NCBI GenBank assembly: GCA_950075905.1
Contig: CATMVR010000370.1
Coordinates: forward strand, 1 to 5,659
DNA from: an uncultured Persicitalea sp.
GTDB lineage: Bacteria > Bacteroidota > Bacteroidia > Cytophagales > Spirosomataceae
Length of the DNA: 5,659 bases
Direction of reading: 5' to 3'
Shown here: positions 1 through 5,659 of the stretch, piece after piece
Numbering within the stretch: the first letter of the stretch is position 1
How the letters are laid out: every line of letters begins with the position of its first letter
Program-made: the position numbers and the translations under genes
The notes under the pieces: generated by a model
What the model was told of the DNA's origin: nothing
The model's input: the letters and a program-made list of their open reading frames with translations, nothing else
Database searches by the model: none

Positions 1-2
1 AA

Positions 3-323
3 GGCTGCGTGGCCATCGTAGCCAAGGAGGCCGGCGGTACGGGCAAATCGGATAACGTAGATTCCCATACGAAGACCGAGTCGCTGCGGGTACACTGGGC
101 CGATATCGATGCCAACGATCAGTTTGTGAAAGAGGACGAGTGGATCAACCTCACCGACGAGCCCGACCATCAGGAACTCTGCAACCGCGAGCAGCGCTAC
201 TTTCTGAAAGCCATCCGCGAGAACATTGACCTCACCGATCACCTGGCCGACGCCGTCAACAGTCTGCGCGTGGCCTTTGCCTGCGACGAGTCCGTACGGA
301 CGGGGGAAGTAGTGAGATTGTAA
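3..323 (+). CDS. Gfo/Idh/MocA-family oxidoreductase, C-terminal fragment (5' cut by window edge)
   Basis: The frame is open to the left edge, so the gene begins outside the window; the GTG at 9 is internal. About 106 codons remain before TAA at 321-323. The tail has the pattern I know from the C-terminal domain of Bacteroidota Gfo/Idh/MocA NAD(P)-dependent oxidoreductases: 'EQRYFLKAIRENIDLTDH', then 'DAVNSLRVAFACDESVRTG' and a short hydrophobic end. These enzymes oxidise or reduce sugars, inositols and related polyols. The N-terminal Rossmann fold and the catalytic Lys motif lie outside the window, so substrate and cofactor cannot be judged. A terminator follows 71 bases after the stop, so this is probably the last gene of its transcript. 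The family call rests on motif memory only; the reading frame and the stop are seen directly. Confidence 0.8.
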   Translation, partial: GCVAIVAKEAGGTGKSDNVDSHTKTESLRVHWADIDANDQFVKEDEWINLTDEPDHQELCNREQRYFLKAIRENIDLTDHLADAVNSLRVAFACDESVRTGEVVRL

Positions 324-393
324 ACGGCTACTCTTTGGCCAGTCGGCCTGAATTTGAAGGATTTATAAACACACTCCTTGTTCACAGGCGTAC

Positions 394-424
394 AAAAACT
401 GTCCGATTTCGGACAGTTTTTTTG
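394..424 (+). terminator. Intrinsic (Rho-independent) terminator, possibly bidirectional
   Basis: A hairpin with arms CTGTCCGA (399-406) and TCGGACAG (409-416) is extended by five A (394-398) pairing with T (417-421). The T-run continues to 423 and is followed by G and more T. The loop is very tight, so the innermost A-T pair probably opens to give a 4-base loop. It lies 71 bases after the oxidoreductase stop and 142 bases before the permease start, so it separates the two units. The A-run on the left would act as a T-run for transcription from the right. Confidence 0.88.
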
Positions 425-565
425 TTTTTATACAGTATAAGCTACTGATATTCAAAGGGTATGTGCTTCTGGCATAGGGTTGGTAGGCTAAACGGTACCC
501 GGCGAGCGAAAACGGGAAATACTGCCCGAATTCTTTCTCCAATCCGCATTTTCTTCAAATTAGCC

Positions 566-2935
566 ATGCTTCGAAACTACATTAAAATTGCCTGGCGGAA
601 TCTGATCCGCAACAAAGCCTTCTCCCTGATCAACATCATGGGGTTGGCTTTGGGTATGGCGAGCAGCCTGCTTATTTTTCTCTGGATACAGGACGAACTC
701 AGCGTAGATGCCTACCATGAGAACAGTCCTCAGCTGTACAATGTCATGGAGCGCCAGATATACGACGGGAAGGTGGAAGCTGCCCCCAGCACGCCGGGCT
801 TGCTGCCTGAGGAGCTGAAAAGGAAGTTTCCAGAGATCAAACACGCGGCCGGGCTATCGTGGGAGGAGGAGCATACTTTTGCCGTAAAAAACAAAATCAA
901 TAAGGAAAAGGGACGTTTTGCGGGCCCGGATTGGTTCAGCATGTACAGCTTGCCGCTGCTGGAAGGTACCGCCGAAGCCGCCCTGAATGCCCCCAACAAC
1001 ATCGCCATTTCGCGCCGGATGGCCGAGCATTTTTACGGTAGTCCGGCCGAGGCCATCGGGCAGAGCATCCGCATTGACAGCAAAGCCGATTATCAGGTGG
1101 CAGCCGTATTTGAAAACCTACCGGCCAATAGTTCCGAAACCTACGACTACCTGCTCAACTGGCAGGACTTTCTCAGCCGCAATGAATGGGCCAAAGACTG
1201 GGGCAACAACGCGCCCCAAACTCGCATTCAGCTCCATGCCGGGGCCGACGCCAGTCAGCTGGAAGCCAAAATGAAAGGCTTTCTCAAAGGCTACAGCGCC
1301 GGTCTGAAGCCAGGTACCTACGATATCCAGCTCTTCCTGCAACCGTATCAGGAAGCCTACCTCTATTCCAATTTTGAGCATGGCTACCAGGACGGCGGGC
1401 GCATCGAGTACATCCGGCTGTTCAGTATTGTGGCCGTGTTTGTGCTGCTCATCGCCTGTATCAATTTTATGAATCTGGCCACGGCGCGTTCGATCAAGCG
1501 GGCGCGGGAGGTAGGGGTACGCAAGGTGGTAGGCGCGGCCCGGAGCCTGCTGGTGGGTCAGTTTATCGGCGAAGCGCTGCTGCTGACCTCGCTGGCCCTG
1601 GTTGTAGCGCTGGCGCTGGTGTGTGGGCTGCTTCCTACGTTCAATCAATTAACCGGAAAACAGATCCTGCTGCATCTGACGCAGTCGCGTTTCTGGCTGA
1701 TTCTGCTGTCCATGACTCTCGTGACCGGGCTGGTGGCGGGCAGCTACCCGGCCTTGTTCCTGTCGTCGCTCAATCCGTTGCGGGTACTCAAAGGTTCCAT
1801 CCGTTTTGGGTCGGGTGCCCGGCATTTCCGGCAGGGATTGGTGGTGTTTCAGTTTATGCTGTCGATGTTGCTGATCATAGGTACCCTGGTGGTATACCGG
1901 CAGATGGACTACATTCAAAACAAGAATCTGGGCTATGACCGCGAGAATCTGATCTATCTGTCCTCAGAAGGAAACCTAGCCAGGCAGTATGGTACTTTCA
2001 AGCAGGAACTACTCCGTAAGCCCGGTATTCAGAGTGTGACCTACATGGACGGAACCCCTACCGAGCGGTACGGAAGCACCGGAAACGTACAGTGGCCCGG
2101 CAAAGACCCCGGCGTCAGTATTGAGTTTCAGTTCTCTACGGTTGATTTTGATTTTGTTAAAACCCTAAAAATAAATGTAAAAGGAAGGGATTTTTCGATT
2201 GAGTTTGGCCAGGATTCTTCCAATTTTCTGATCAATGAAACGGCCGCCCGTCGCATTGGCTACGACGATCCCCTTGGCAAGCCGCTGACCCTATGGGGCA
2301 AGCCGGGTACTATCGTAGGCGTCATAGAAGATTTCCATACGGGGTCACTGCATCGGCCCATTGAACCCATGATCGCCCGCCTGAACCCGGATGCTTCCCG
2401 CAAAAATATCCTGGTACGCACTGCACCCGGCCAAACCAAAGAAGCGCTGGCGAGCCTGGAAGCACTGACCCGAAAGCTGAATCCGGAGTTTCCGTTCTCG
2501 TATAAATTTGCGGATGAATCTTACCAGAATCTCTACCGCTCAGAAGCAGTACTGGGCAGCCTGGCTAACTACTTTGCCTTCCTGGCCATATTCATCTCCT
2601 GTCTGGGCCTGCTGGGACTGTCGGCCTTCATGGCCGAGCAGCGCACCCGCGAAATCGGGGTAAGGAAGGTACTTGGCGCCAGCCTGAGCAGCGTGGTCGT
2701 ACTGCTCTCGCGGGAATTTCTGAAACTGGTTGTCATCGCCATTGTACTGGCTTGCCCGCTGGCCTGGTACTTCATGAATCAGTGGCTTACCAACTATGCA
2801 TACAAGGTTGATATAGAGTGGTGGATATTTGCGGGAGCCGGTCTGCTGGCCGTAGGTATTGCGCTGCTAACGATAGGCTTCCAAAGCATGAAAGCCGCGC
2901 TGCTTAACCCAGTGAAGTCGCTGCGGAGCGAATAG
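566..2935 (+). CDS. MacB/FtsX-type ABC transporter permease, full length (789 aa)
   Basis: Inner-membrane permease of the MacB-like class with two FtsX domains and two periplasmic MacB_PCD-type regions. Residues below count from ATG 566. An N-terminal membrane segment lies at about 18-41, followed by a large periplasmic domain to about 283. Membrane segments follow at about 284-305, 334-357 and 376-397, and a fifth at about 424-443. A second periplasmic domain reaches about 663, and the last three segments are at about 664-687, 717-737 and 751-773. The cytoplasmic coupling motif occurs twice: 'RAREVGVRKVVGA' (about 312-324) and 'RTREIGVRKVLGA' (about 693-705). The ~790-aa length is normal for Bacteroidota members. 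The frame is open back to ATG 461, but those 35 extra residues are Arg-rich and unlike the family. The family usually begins 'MLRNYIKIAWRNL', so 566 is chosen. No Shine-Dalgarno is visible, as is usual in this phylum. Such permeases work with a separate ATPase, not seen here. The exported substrate is unknown; peptide, lipoprotein or drug roles are all possible. Confidence 0.93.
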   Translation: MLRNYIKIAWRNLIRNKAFSLINIMGLALGMASSLLIFLWIQDELSVDAYHENSPQLYNVMERQIYDGKVEAAPSTPGLLPEELKRKFPEIKHAAGLSWEEEHTFAVKNKINKEKGRFAGPDWFSMYSLPLLEGTAEAALNAPNNIAISRRMAEHFYGSPAEAIGQSIRIDSKADYQVAAVFENLPANSSETYDYLLNWQDFLSRNEWAKDWGNNAPQTRIQLHAGADASQLEAKMKGFLKGYSAGLKPGTYDIQLFLQPYQEAYLYSNFEHGYQDGGRIEYIRLFSIVAVFVLLIACINFMNLATARSIKRAREVGVRKVVGAARSLLVGQFIGEALLLTSLALVVALALVCGLLPTFNQLTGKQILLHLTQSRFWLILLSMTLVTGLVAGSYPALFLSSLNPLRVLKGSIRFGSGARHFRQGLVVFQFMLSMLLIIGTLVVYRQMDYIQNKNLGYDRENLIYLSSEGNLARQYGTFKQELLRKPGIQSVTYMDGTPTERYGSTGNVQWPGKDPGVSIEFQFSTVDFDFVKTLKINVKGRDFSIEFGQDSSNFLINETAARRIGYDDPLGKPLTLWGKPGTIVGVIEDFHTGSLHRPIEPMIARLNPDASRKNILVRTAPGQTKEALASLEALTRKLNPEFPFSYKFADESYQNLYRSEAVLGSLANYFAFLAIFISCLGLLGLSAFMAEQRTREIGVRKVLGASLSSVVVLLSREFLKLVVIAIVLACPLAWYFMNQWLTNYAYKVDIEWWIFAGAGLLAVGIALLTIGFQSMKAALLNPVKSLRSE

Positions 2936-2942
2936 TTTTTTA

Positions 2943-3058
2943 GGTCAGGGGTTAAAAGGTGAAGGGTTAAGGGTCAAAGGGGAAGGGTTCATTTTATGAC
3001 CTTTGAACTCATATACCCTTAACCCATTGGCCTTTCACCTTTAACCCAAAAATTGACC
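2943..3058. repeat. Nested imperfect inverted repeat (GGGTTAA-type) between genes
   Basis: Four complementary blocks occur in mirrored order. GGTCA (2943-2947) pairs with TGACC (3054-3058). GGGTTAAAAGGTGAA (2949-2963) pairs with TTCACCTTTAACCC (3034-3047) with one bulged A. GGGTTAAGGG (2964-2973) pairs perfectly with CCCTTAACCC (3016-3025). TCAAAGG (2974-2980) pairs with CCTTTGA (3000-3006). The left half is strongly G/A-rich and the right half C/T-rich. It could fold into one long hairpin in the transcript between the first permease and the small gene. It may be a dispersed, REP-like intergenic element or act as a transcript-end or stability hairpin. There is no clean T-run after it, so it is not called a terminator. 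Confidence 0.75.
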
Positions 3059-3104
3059 CTATACCCCAAAGAATAACTTTCAACCCTTACATATACCTAA
3101 CGCT

Positions 3105-3392
3105 ATGAGTCACATCGCTATACCCATCCCGCCGTTACCCGGCAAGCAGGAGATTGAAGTTGAGGTTACCATCAATGGTTTGAAACAACAGCTCCACTAC
3201 CGGGTAGAACTGTTTTACTGGCAGGACTGTACCAACCCACAAGGCCACCGCGCCGACTGCATCAGCGAAATGCTGGCCCACCACGATCCTGAATGGACGG
3301 GGTACTACATTGGGGCACCAACGGATGAGTTTGTGCCCATTACGTTTGTGAAAGAGGAAAGCCGCCGCATATTGCGCGGGGCAACTGCGTAA
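3105..3392 (+). CDS. Small protein of unknown function (95 aa)
   Basis: I do not recognise this protein. ATG 3105 to TAA 3390-3392 gives 95 residues. It has no signal peptide or membrane segment, so it is probably cytoplasmic. The N-terminus is proline-rich ('IPIPPLPG', residues 6-13). It is followed by alternating residues that suggest beta strands (about 16-40, 'EIEVEVTINGL'). A middle part holds two Cys (about 42 and 51) and several His ('LAHHDPEWTGYYIG', about 57-70). The end is charged, with 'FVKEESRRILRG'. The two Cys and clustered His could hint at metal binding, but the spacing matches no zinc motif I know. It lies between two paralogous permeases, with a palindromic repeat on each side, so co-transcription is uncertain. 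Composition and codon use resemble the neighbouring bacterial genes, and the opposing long frame (3135-3467, - strand) looks less protein-like. Confidence 0.62.
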   Translation: MSHIAIPIPPLPGKQEIEVEVTINGLKQQLHYRVELFYWQDCTNPQGHRADCISEMLAHHDPEWTGYYIGAPTDEFVPITFVKEESRRILRGATA

Positions 3393-3402
3393 AGCAGCAT
3401 TG

Positions 3403-3437
3403 ACACCTGACAGGTTTTCGAAAAACCTGTCAGGTGT
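3403..3437. repeat. Perfect palindrome with 16-bp arms (ACCTGACAGGT repeat)
   Basis: The left arm ACACCTGACAGGTTTT (3403-3418) is exactly complementary to AAAACCTGTCAGGTGT (3422-3437), with a 3-base loop CGA. Each arm itself contains an 11-base near-palindrome, ACCTGACAGGT (3405-3415) and ACCTGTCAGGT (3425-3435), so a cruciform or alternative smaller hairpins are possible. It begins 10 bases after the stop of the small gene and ends 22 bases before the second permease. From memory, this core is a common dispersed intergenic repeat in Bacteroidota genomes; copy number here cannot be checked. It has no trailing T-run, but as RNA it would be a very stable hairpin and could attenuate transcription or protect transcript ends. 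Confidence 0.85.
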
Positions 3438-3459
3438 ATAACTAATAATCACAACAGCC

Positions 3460-4689
3460 ATGATCAAGAACTATCTTACTATTGCCTGGCGGAATGTGCG
3501 CAAGCACTCGTTTTATTCGTTTCTAAACATTTTTGGCCTGTCGCTCGGACTGGCAAGTTGCCTGCTGATTACTCTCTATGTGGTAGGAGAACTGAGCTAC
3601 GACCGGTTTTTCGAGAATGCTGACCGTATCTACCGGGTGGATGCCGACATTAAGTTTGGGGGCCCGGAAATGAAACTGGCTGTGGCTTCCGACCCCATGG
3701 GGCATACCCTCAAAAGAGACTACCCACAGGTAGAAGCCGTCACGCGCCTCCGCGAGCGGGGGAGTTACCTGGTCCGGCGCAATGAAAGCGCCGAAAACCT
3801 TACCGAAGCCATGGTGGTTTTTGCGGATTCCACATTTTTCGATGTGTTCTCTATCCCTTTTCTGGCGGGTGATCCTAAAACCGCTTTGACGGAGCCCAAT
3901 ACGCTGATGCTTTCTGAACGGGATGCCGAAAAGTATTTTGGCAAGGAAAATCCGATTGGTAAAACCCTTTTGCTCGACAACAAAGATACCTATCGGGTCA
4001 CCGGCGTGATGCAAAACATTCCTGCCAATTCTCACATGAGTAACCTCAATATGCTAGGTTCCATGGCTACCCTGGAAGAAAGCCGGGAGAATAGCTGGGG
4101 GAGTCATAATTTCAATACCTACCTGGTACTCCGGGAAGGCGTGGATCCCCGGCAATTCGCGAAGAATTTTGATGTAGTGCTGGAAAAGTACGTGGCTCCC
4201 TGGGTGAAAGGCATCATGGGGGCCACGATGGAAGATTTAGAAAAATCAGGCAACTACCTGCGTTATTCGCTGACCCCCCTCACGGAGATTCACCTGCACT
4301 CTGACCGTGTGGCTGAGCTGAGCACCAATGGCAATATTCAGTACGTATCTATCTTTTCGGTAGTCGCAATTTTTCTGCTTCTGATCGCCTGCGTCAACTT
4401 CATGAATCTGGCCACGGCCCGCTCGTCCAACCGGGCGCGCGAGGTGGGCGTTCGTAAGGCCCTGGGTTCGGATCGGACCTCGCTGATATCGCAGTTCCTG
4501 ACGGAATCCATGCTGCTCAGCTACATTTCTCTGGGTCTGGCGCTGGTGCTGGCTTTCCTCACCATGCCCCTGTTCAATCAGCTGGCGGGAAAGGAAATAA
4601 GCATTCCCATTTTTAGTGTGTCTTTTTGGGTGGTTCTGCTGCTGATGGGAGCCATCTTGTATTATTCCCGAAGAGGTACGAGGTGGTGA
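3460..4689 (+). pseudogene. Second MacB/FtsX-type permease, truncated at the chimeric junction
   Basis: Paralogue of the permease at 566-2935. It starts 'MIKNYLTIAWRNV' and has a first membrane segment at about residues 18-42 and a periplasmic MacB_PCD-like domain to about 295. Further segments lie at about 296-317 and 349-370. The coupling motif 'RAREVGVRKALGS' is at about 325-337, and the start of a fourth segment is at about 386-399. Family-like sequence ends at Ile399 (codon 4654-4656), where relatives continue with a 'TG..AGSYPA' stretch, as the first permease does. The last ten residues ('LYYSRRGTRW', stop TGA 4687-4689) come from the unrelated DNA on the right and are not native. About half of the expected ~790 residues, including the second periplasmic and FtsX domains, is absent. 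In the source genome the gene is probably intact, so the truncation most likely reflects how the contig was joined rather than natural decay. ATG 3460 is chosen by alignment with its paralogue. Confidence 0.88.
4654..4662. other. Junction between bacterial DNA and unrelated, probably eukaryotic, DNA
   Basis: To the left, every codon of the second permease fits its family. To the right, the + strand frame becomes unrelated and ends within 33 bases. Beyond the same point, the - strand carries a different, coherent protein with different base composition (more A/T). The precise base cannot be fixed; 4656-4660 is my best estimate from where the permease alignment fails. No direct repeat, target-site duplication or transposon end is visible at the join. 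Confidence 0.75.
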
Positions 4690-5658
4690 CGTCGACCCAA
4701 ACTTCCCAGACTTACCAGACTTACCAGAGCTGCTGGGTGGGACAAGTCCCAGTTTATCTAGAGCATGTTGTTTCGTAGCACGCTGCATTGGCGAAGCCAG
4801 CCCAGTACTTCCCATAGAGCTATGCTGGTGTGTATGATATAAGGGTGTGTTCGTCACCAAAATTTCGTTCGTGTATCCTCCGGGTCCATTAGGGTCGGGC
4901 ACAATTGAAGCGACCTCATCCACTTTTTCGACCCCATCGATGACGAAGCGGTACCGATATCGGCCCGGGCTGAGCTGCTTATAAATCGTGAACTTATTCG
5001 TCTTGACGCTGCACACCATTTCCTCCTTCTTCCACCCTGTGAACTCCCCTATTATATATACTTGATTGTCTGCAAACATGTTCCACTGAAATCGTACAAT
5101 GGCACACATTCCATGGCTATTGTTAGGCTGAGTAAACACTTCCTGACCATCGCCCTCTTCTTCCATTTCTTGTTCCTTTAATTTTTTACTCAGAGTGGTA
5201 GATTTATTAGGCACCGAGTAAGTAGGATGATTGTCCAGCTCACGGTCTGTTAAAGGCTCCAAATCAATTTTCTTAGAGTTCGCTAGGATGTTAATCGGAT
5301 TATCACAAGTCGACACCGTGTCAATAAAGTCGTCTTTACACCTCAGTAGATGATGAATAACTTCCTGAAGTTCCGGTTGTGTTACTTGGAATAATGAGTT
5401 GACATTTGTTTTCTGTCTTACAGGTGCAAGATGCTGTCGGATGAGACCATAACGTTTATGATTAGGTCTGATCCCCGCTTTCGCGTCAAATCCAGTAACA
5501 AGGGACCCTTTCATCTGCTGTGCATATCGCCTCCCTTGTTCGTCTGCGATATTCGGACGAAACGGATCCTCGGTCGCGACTTCAATTCTAGTTCTTAAAG
5601 AACCCAATTCTCCAGAGTGAATGAGTCTATTAGCTCTCAGGTGGCGGCCTTGGTTTCC
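4657..5658 (-). CDS. CBM48 / AMPK-beta-like glycogen-binding-domain protein, partial at both ends, probably eukaryotic
   Basis: An uninterrupted frame of ~334 codons on the - strand, open at the right edge, so its true start is not visible; an in-frame Met at 5512-5514 is a possible internal start. Order from the N-terminus: a basic region I do not recognise (about 5658-5400); a helical stretch ('PELQEVIHHLLRC', near 5340); a Lys/Glu-rich linker ('KKLKEQEMEEEGDG', near 5170); then a glycogen-binding-like beta-sandwich (about 5109-4849). The last domain shows 'FQWNMFADNQVYIIGEFTGW', 'LSPGRYRYRFVIDG' and 'YTNEILV', matching the layout of AMPK-beta / CBM48 domains (VxLxGxFNxW, LxxGxYxYKFxVDG, NxIxV). 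Then follow a His/Ser-rich linker and a Ser-Gly-Lys repeat. The domain typically binds glycogen or starch-like glucans or places an enzyme on them. The second aromatic ligand residue common in AMPK-beta ('DGxW') is absent here ('DGVEKVDE'). Low-complexity linkers suggest a protist-like eukaryote, but a bacterial or viral source is not excluded. The native C-terminus is lost at the junction. Confidence 0.6.
4701..4727 (-). repeat. Three tandem 9-base repeats encoding Ser-Gly-Lys
   Basis: On the + strand the units are ACTTCCCAG, ACTTACCAG and ACTTACCAG, the last two identical. On the coding (-) strand they read Ser-Gly-Lys three times within a Ser/Gly/Lys-rich tail. The unit length is a multiple of three, so copy-number change keeps the frame, as in many low-complexity eukaryotic linkers. 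Two units contain GGTAAGT on the coding strand, which resembles a spliceosomal 5' splice site, but the frame stays open through them. Confidence 0.8.
4849..5109 (-). other. Glycogen-binding-like domain (CBM48 / AMPK1_CBM fold) within the partial protein
   Basis: This is the best recognised part of the right-hand segment. It aligns by eye with the human AMPK-beta carbohydrate module. The first strand contains 'VRFQW', then 'VYIIGEFTGWKK' carries the conserved Gly-x-Phe-x-x-Trp. 'LSPGRYRYRFVIDG' matches the LxxGxHxYKFxVDG strand pair, and the final 'TNEILV' matches the NNxIxV strand with the ligand-contacting Asn. One of the usual two tryptophans is missing, so glucan binding may be weak or the domain may serve protein contacts. 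The family assignment comes from motif memory, not a profile search. Confidence 0.68.
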
Positions 5659-5659
5659 T

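Noticed and set aside
421..458. Possible Bacteroidota promoter (TTTG near 421, TA-rich box near 443-450) for the first permease
   Set aside because: The -7 box TAnnTTTG is matched only weakly and the TTTG belongs to the terminator T-run, so the site cannot be supported.
461..565. Upstream ATG 461 extending the first permease by 35 residues
   Set aside because: The extension is Arg-rich and unlike the family N-terminus, whereas ATG 566 gives the usual 'MLRNYIKIAWRNL' start, as in its paralogue at 3460.
1118..1648. 176-codon - strand frame inside the first permease
   Set aside because: It lies wholly opposite a well-supported gene and is Gln/Arg/His-rich, typical of an antisense shadow.
3135..3467. 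110-codon - strand frame overlapping the small gene and the palindrome
   Set aside because: It runs through the palindromic repeat, and its product looks less protein-like than the + strand 95-aa frame.
3523..4035. 170-codon - strand frame inside the second permease
   Set aside because: Antisense shadow of a clear permease gene with no recognisable motif.
4640..4720. Transposon or integrase-mediated insertion at the junction
   Set aside because: No terminal inverted repeat, target-site duplication, tRNA end or recombinase gene is visible around the join.
4706..4728. GGTAAGT motifs on the - strand as real splice donor sites
   Set aside because: They are part of a 9-base coding repeat, the frame stays open beyond them, and no acceptor can be judged because the junction follows within ~50 bases.

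Overview
The left 4.65 kb looks like a chromosome of the Bacteroidota, most likely Cytophagales (Spirosoma/Dyadobacter-like). The reasons are the long tandem MacB/FtsX-type permeases with the N-terminal signature 'IAWRN', start codons without a clear Shine-Dalgarno sequence, a Gfo/Idh/MocA oxidoreductase tail, and intergenic palindromes built on ACCTGACAGGT. The lineage is inferred from protein style, not from a search.

Layout of the bacterial part, all on the + strand: (1) the C-terminal ~106 codons of a Gfo/Idh/MocA-family oxidoreductase (3-323); (2) a strong intrinsic terminator (394-424); (3) a complete 789-aa two-FtsX-domain permease (566-2935); (4) a nested imperfect inverted repeat of G3TTAA/TTAAC3 type (2943-3058); (5) a 95-aa protein I do not recognise (3105-3392); (6) a perfect 16-bp-arm palindrome (3403-3437); (7) a second, paralogous permease starting at 3460. 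The two permeases belong to the class that couples ATP hydrolysis by a partner ATPase to periplasmic or outer-membrane processes. No ATPase, adaptor or regulator gene is visible here.

The second permease stops being a permease at about 4656, in its fourth membrane segment, roughly half way through the expected ~790 aa. From there to the window end the DNA changes character. It is visibly richer in A/T, has no bacterial gene on the + strand, and carries an uninterrupted coding frame on the - strand (5658 down to about 4657, ~334 codons, open at the right edge). This frame encodes a protein with a glycogen-binding-like (CBM48 / AMPK-beta type) domain flanked by charged and Ser/Gly/Lys-rich low-complexity sequence. 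That protein style is more eukaryotic (protist-like) than bacterial.

The simplest reading is a chimeric contig, with a bacterial fragment joined to an unrelated, probably eukaryotic, fragment. A real insertion or transfer event is the alternative. The long - strand frame that appears to run on from the CBM48 protein into the permease (down to 4246) is an antisense read-through of the bacterial gene and should not be annotated as one fusion protein. I see no CRISPR array, tRNA, rRNA, transposase or other clear novel system.
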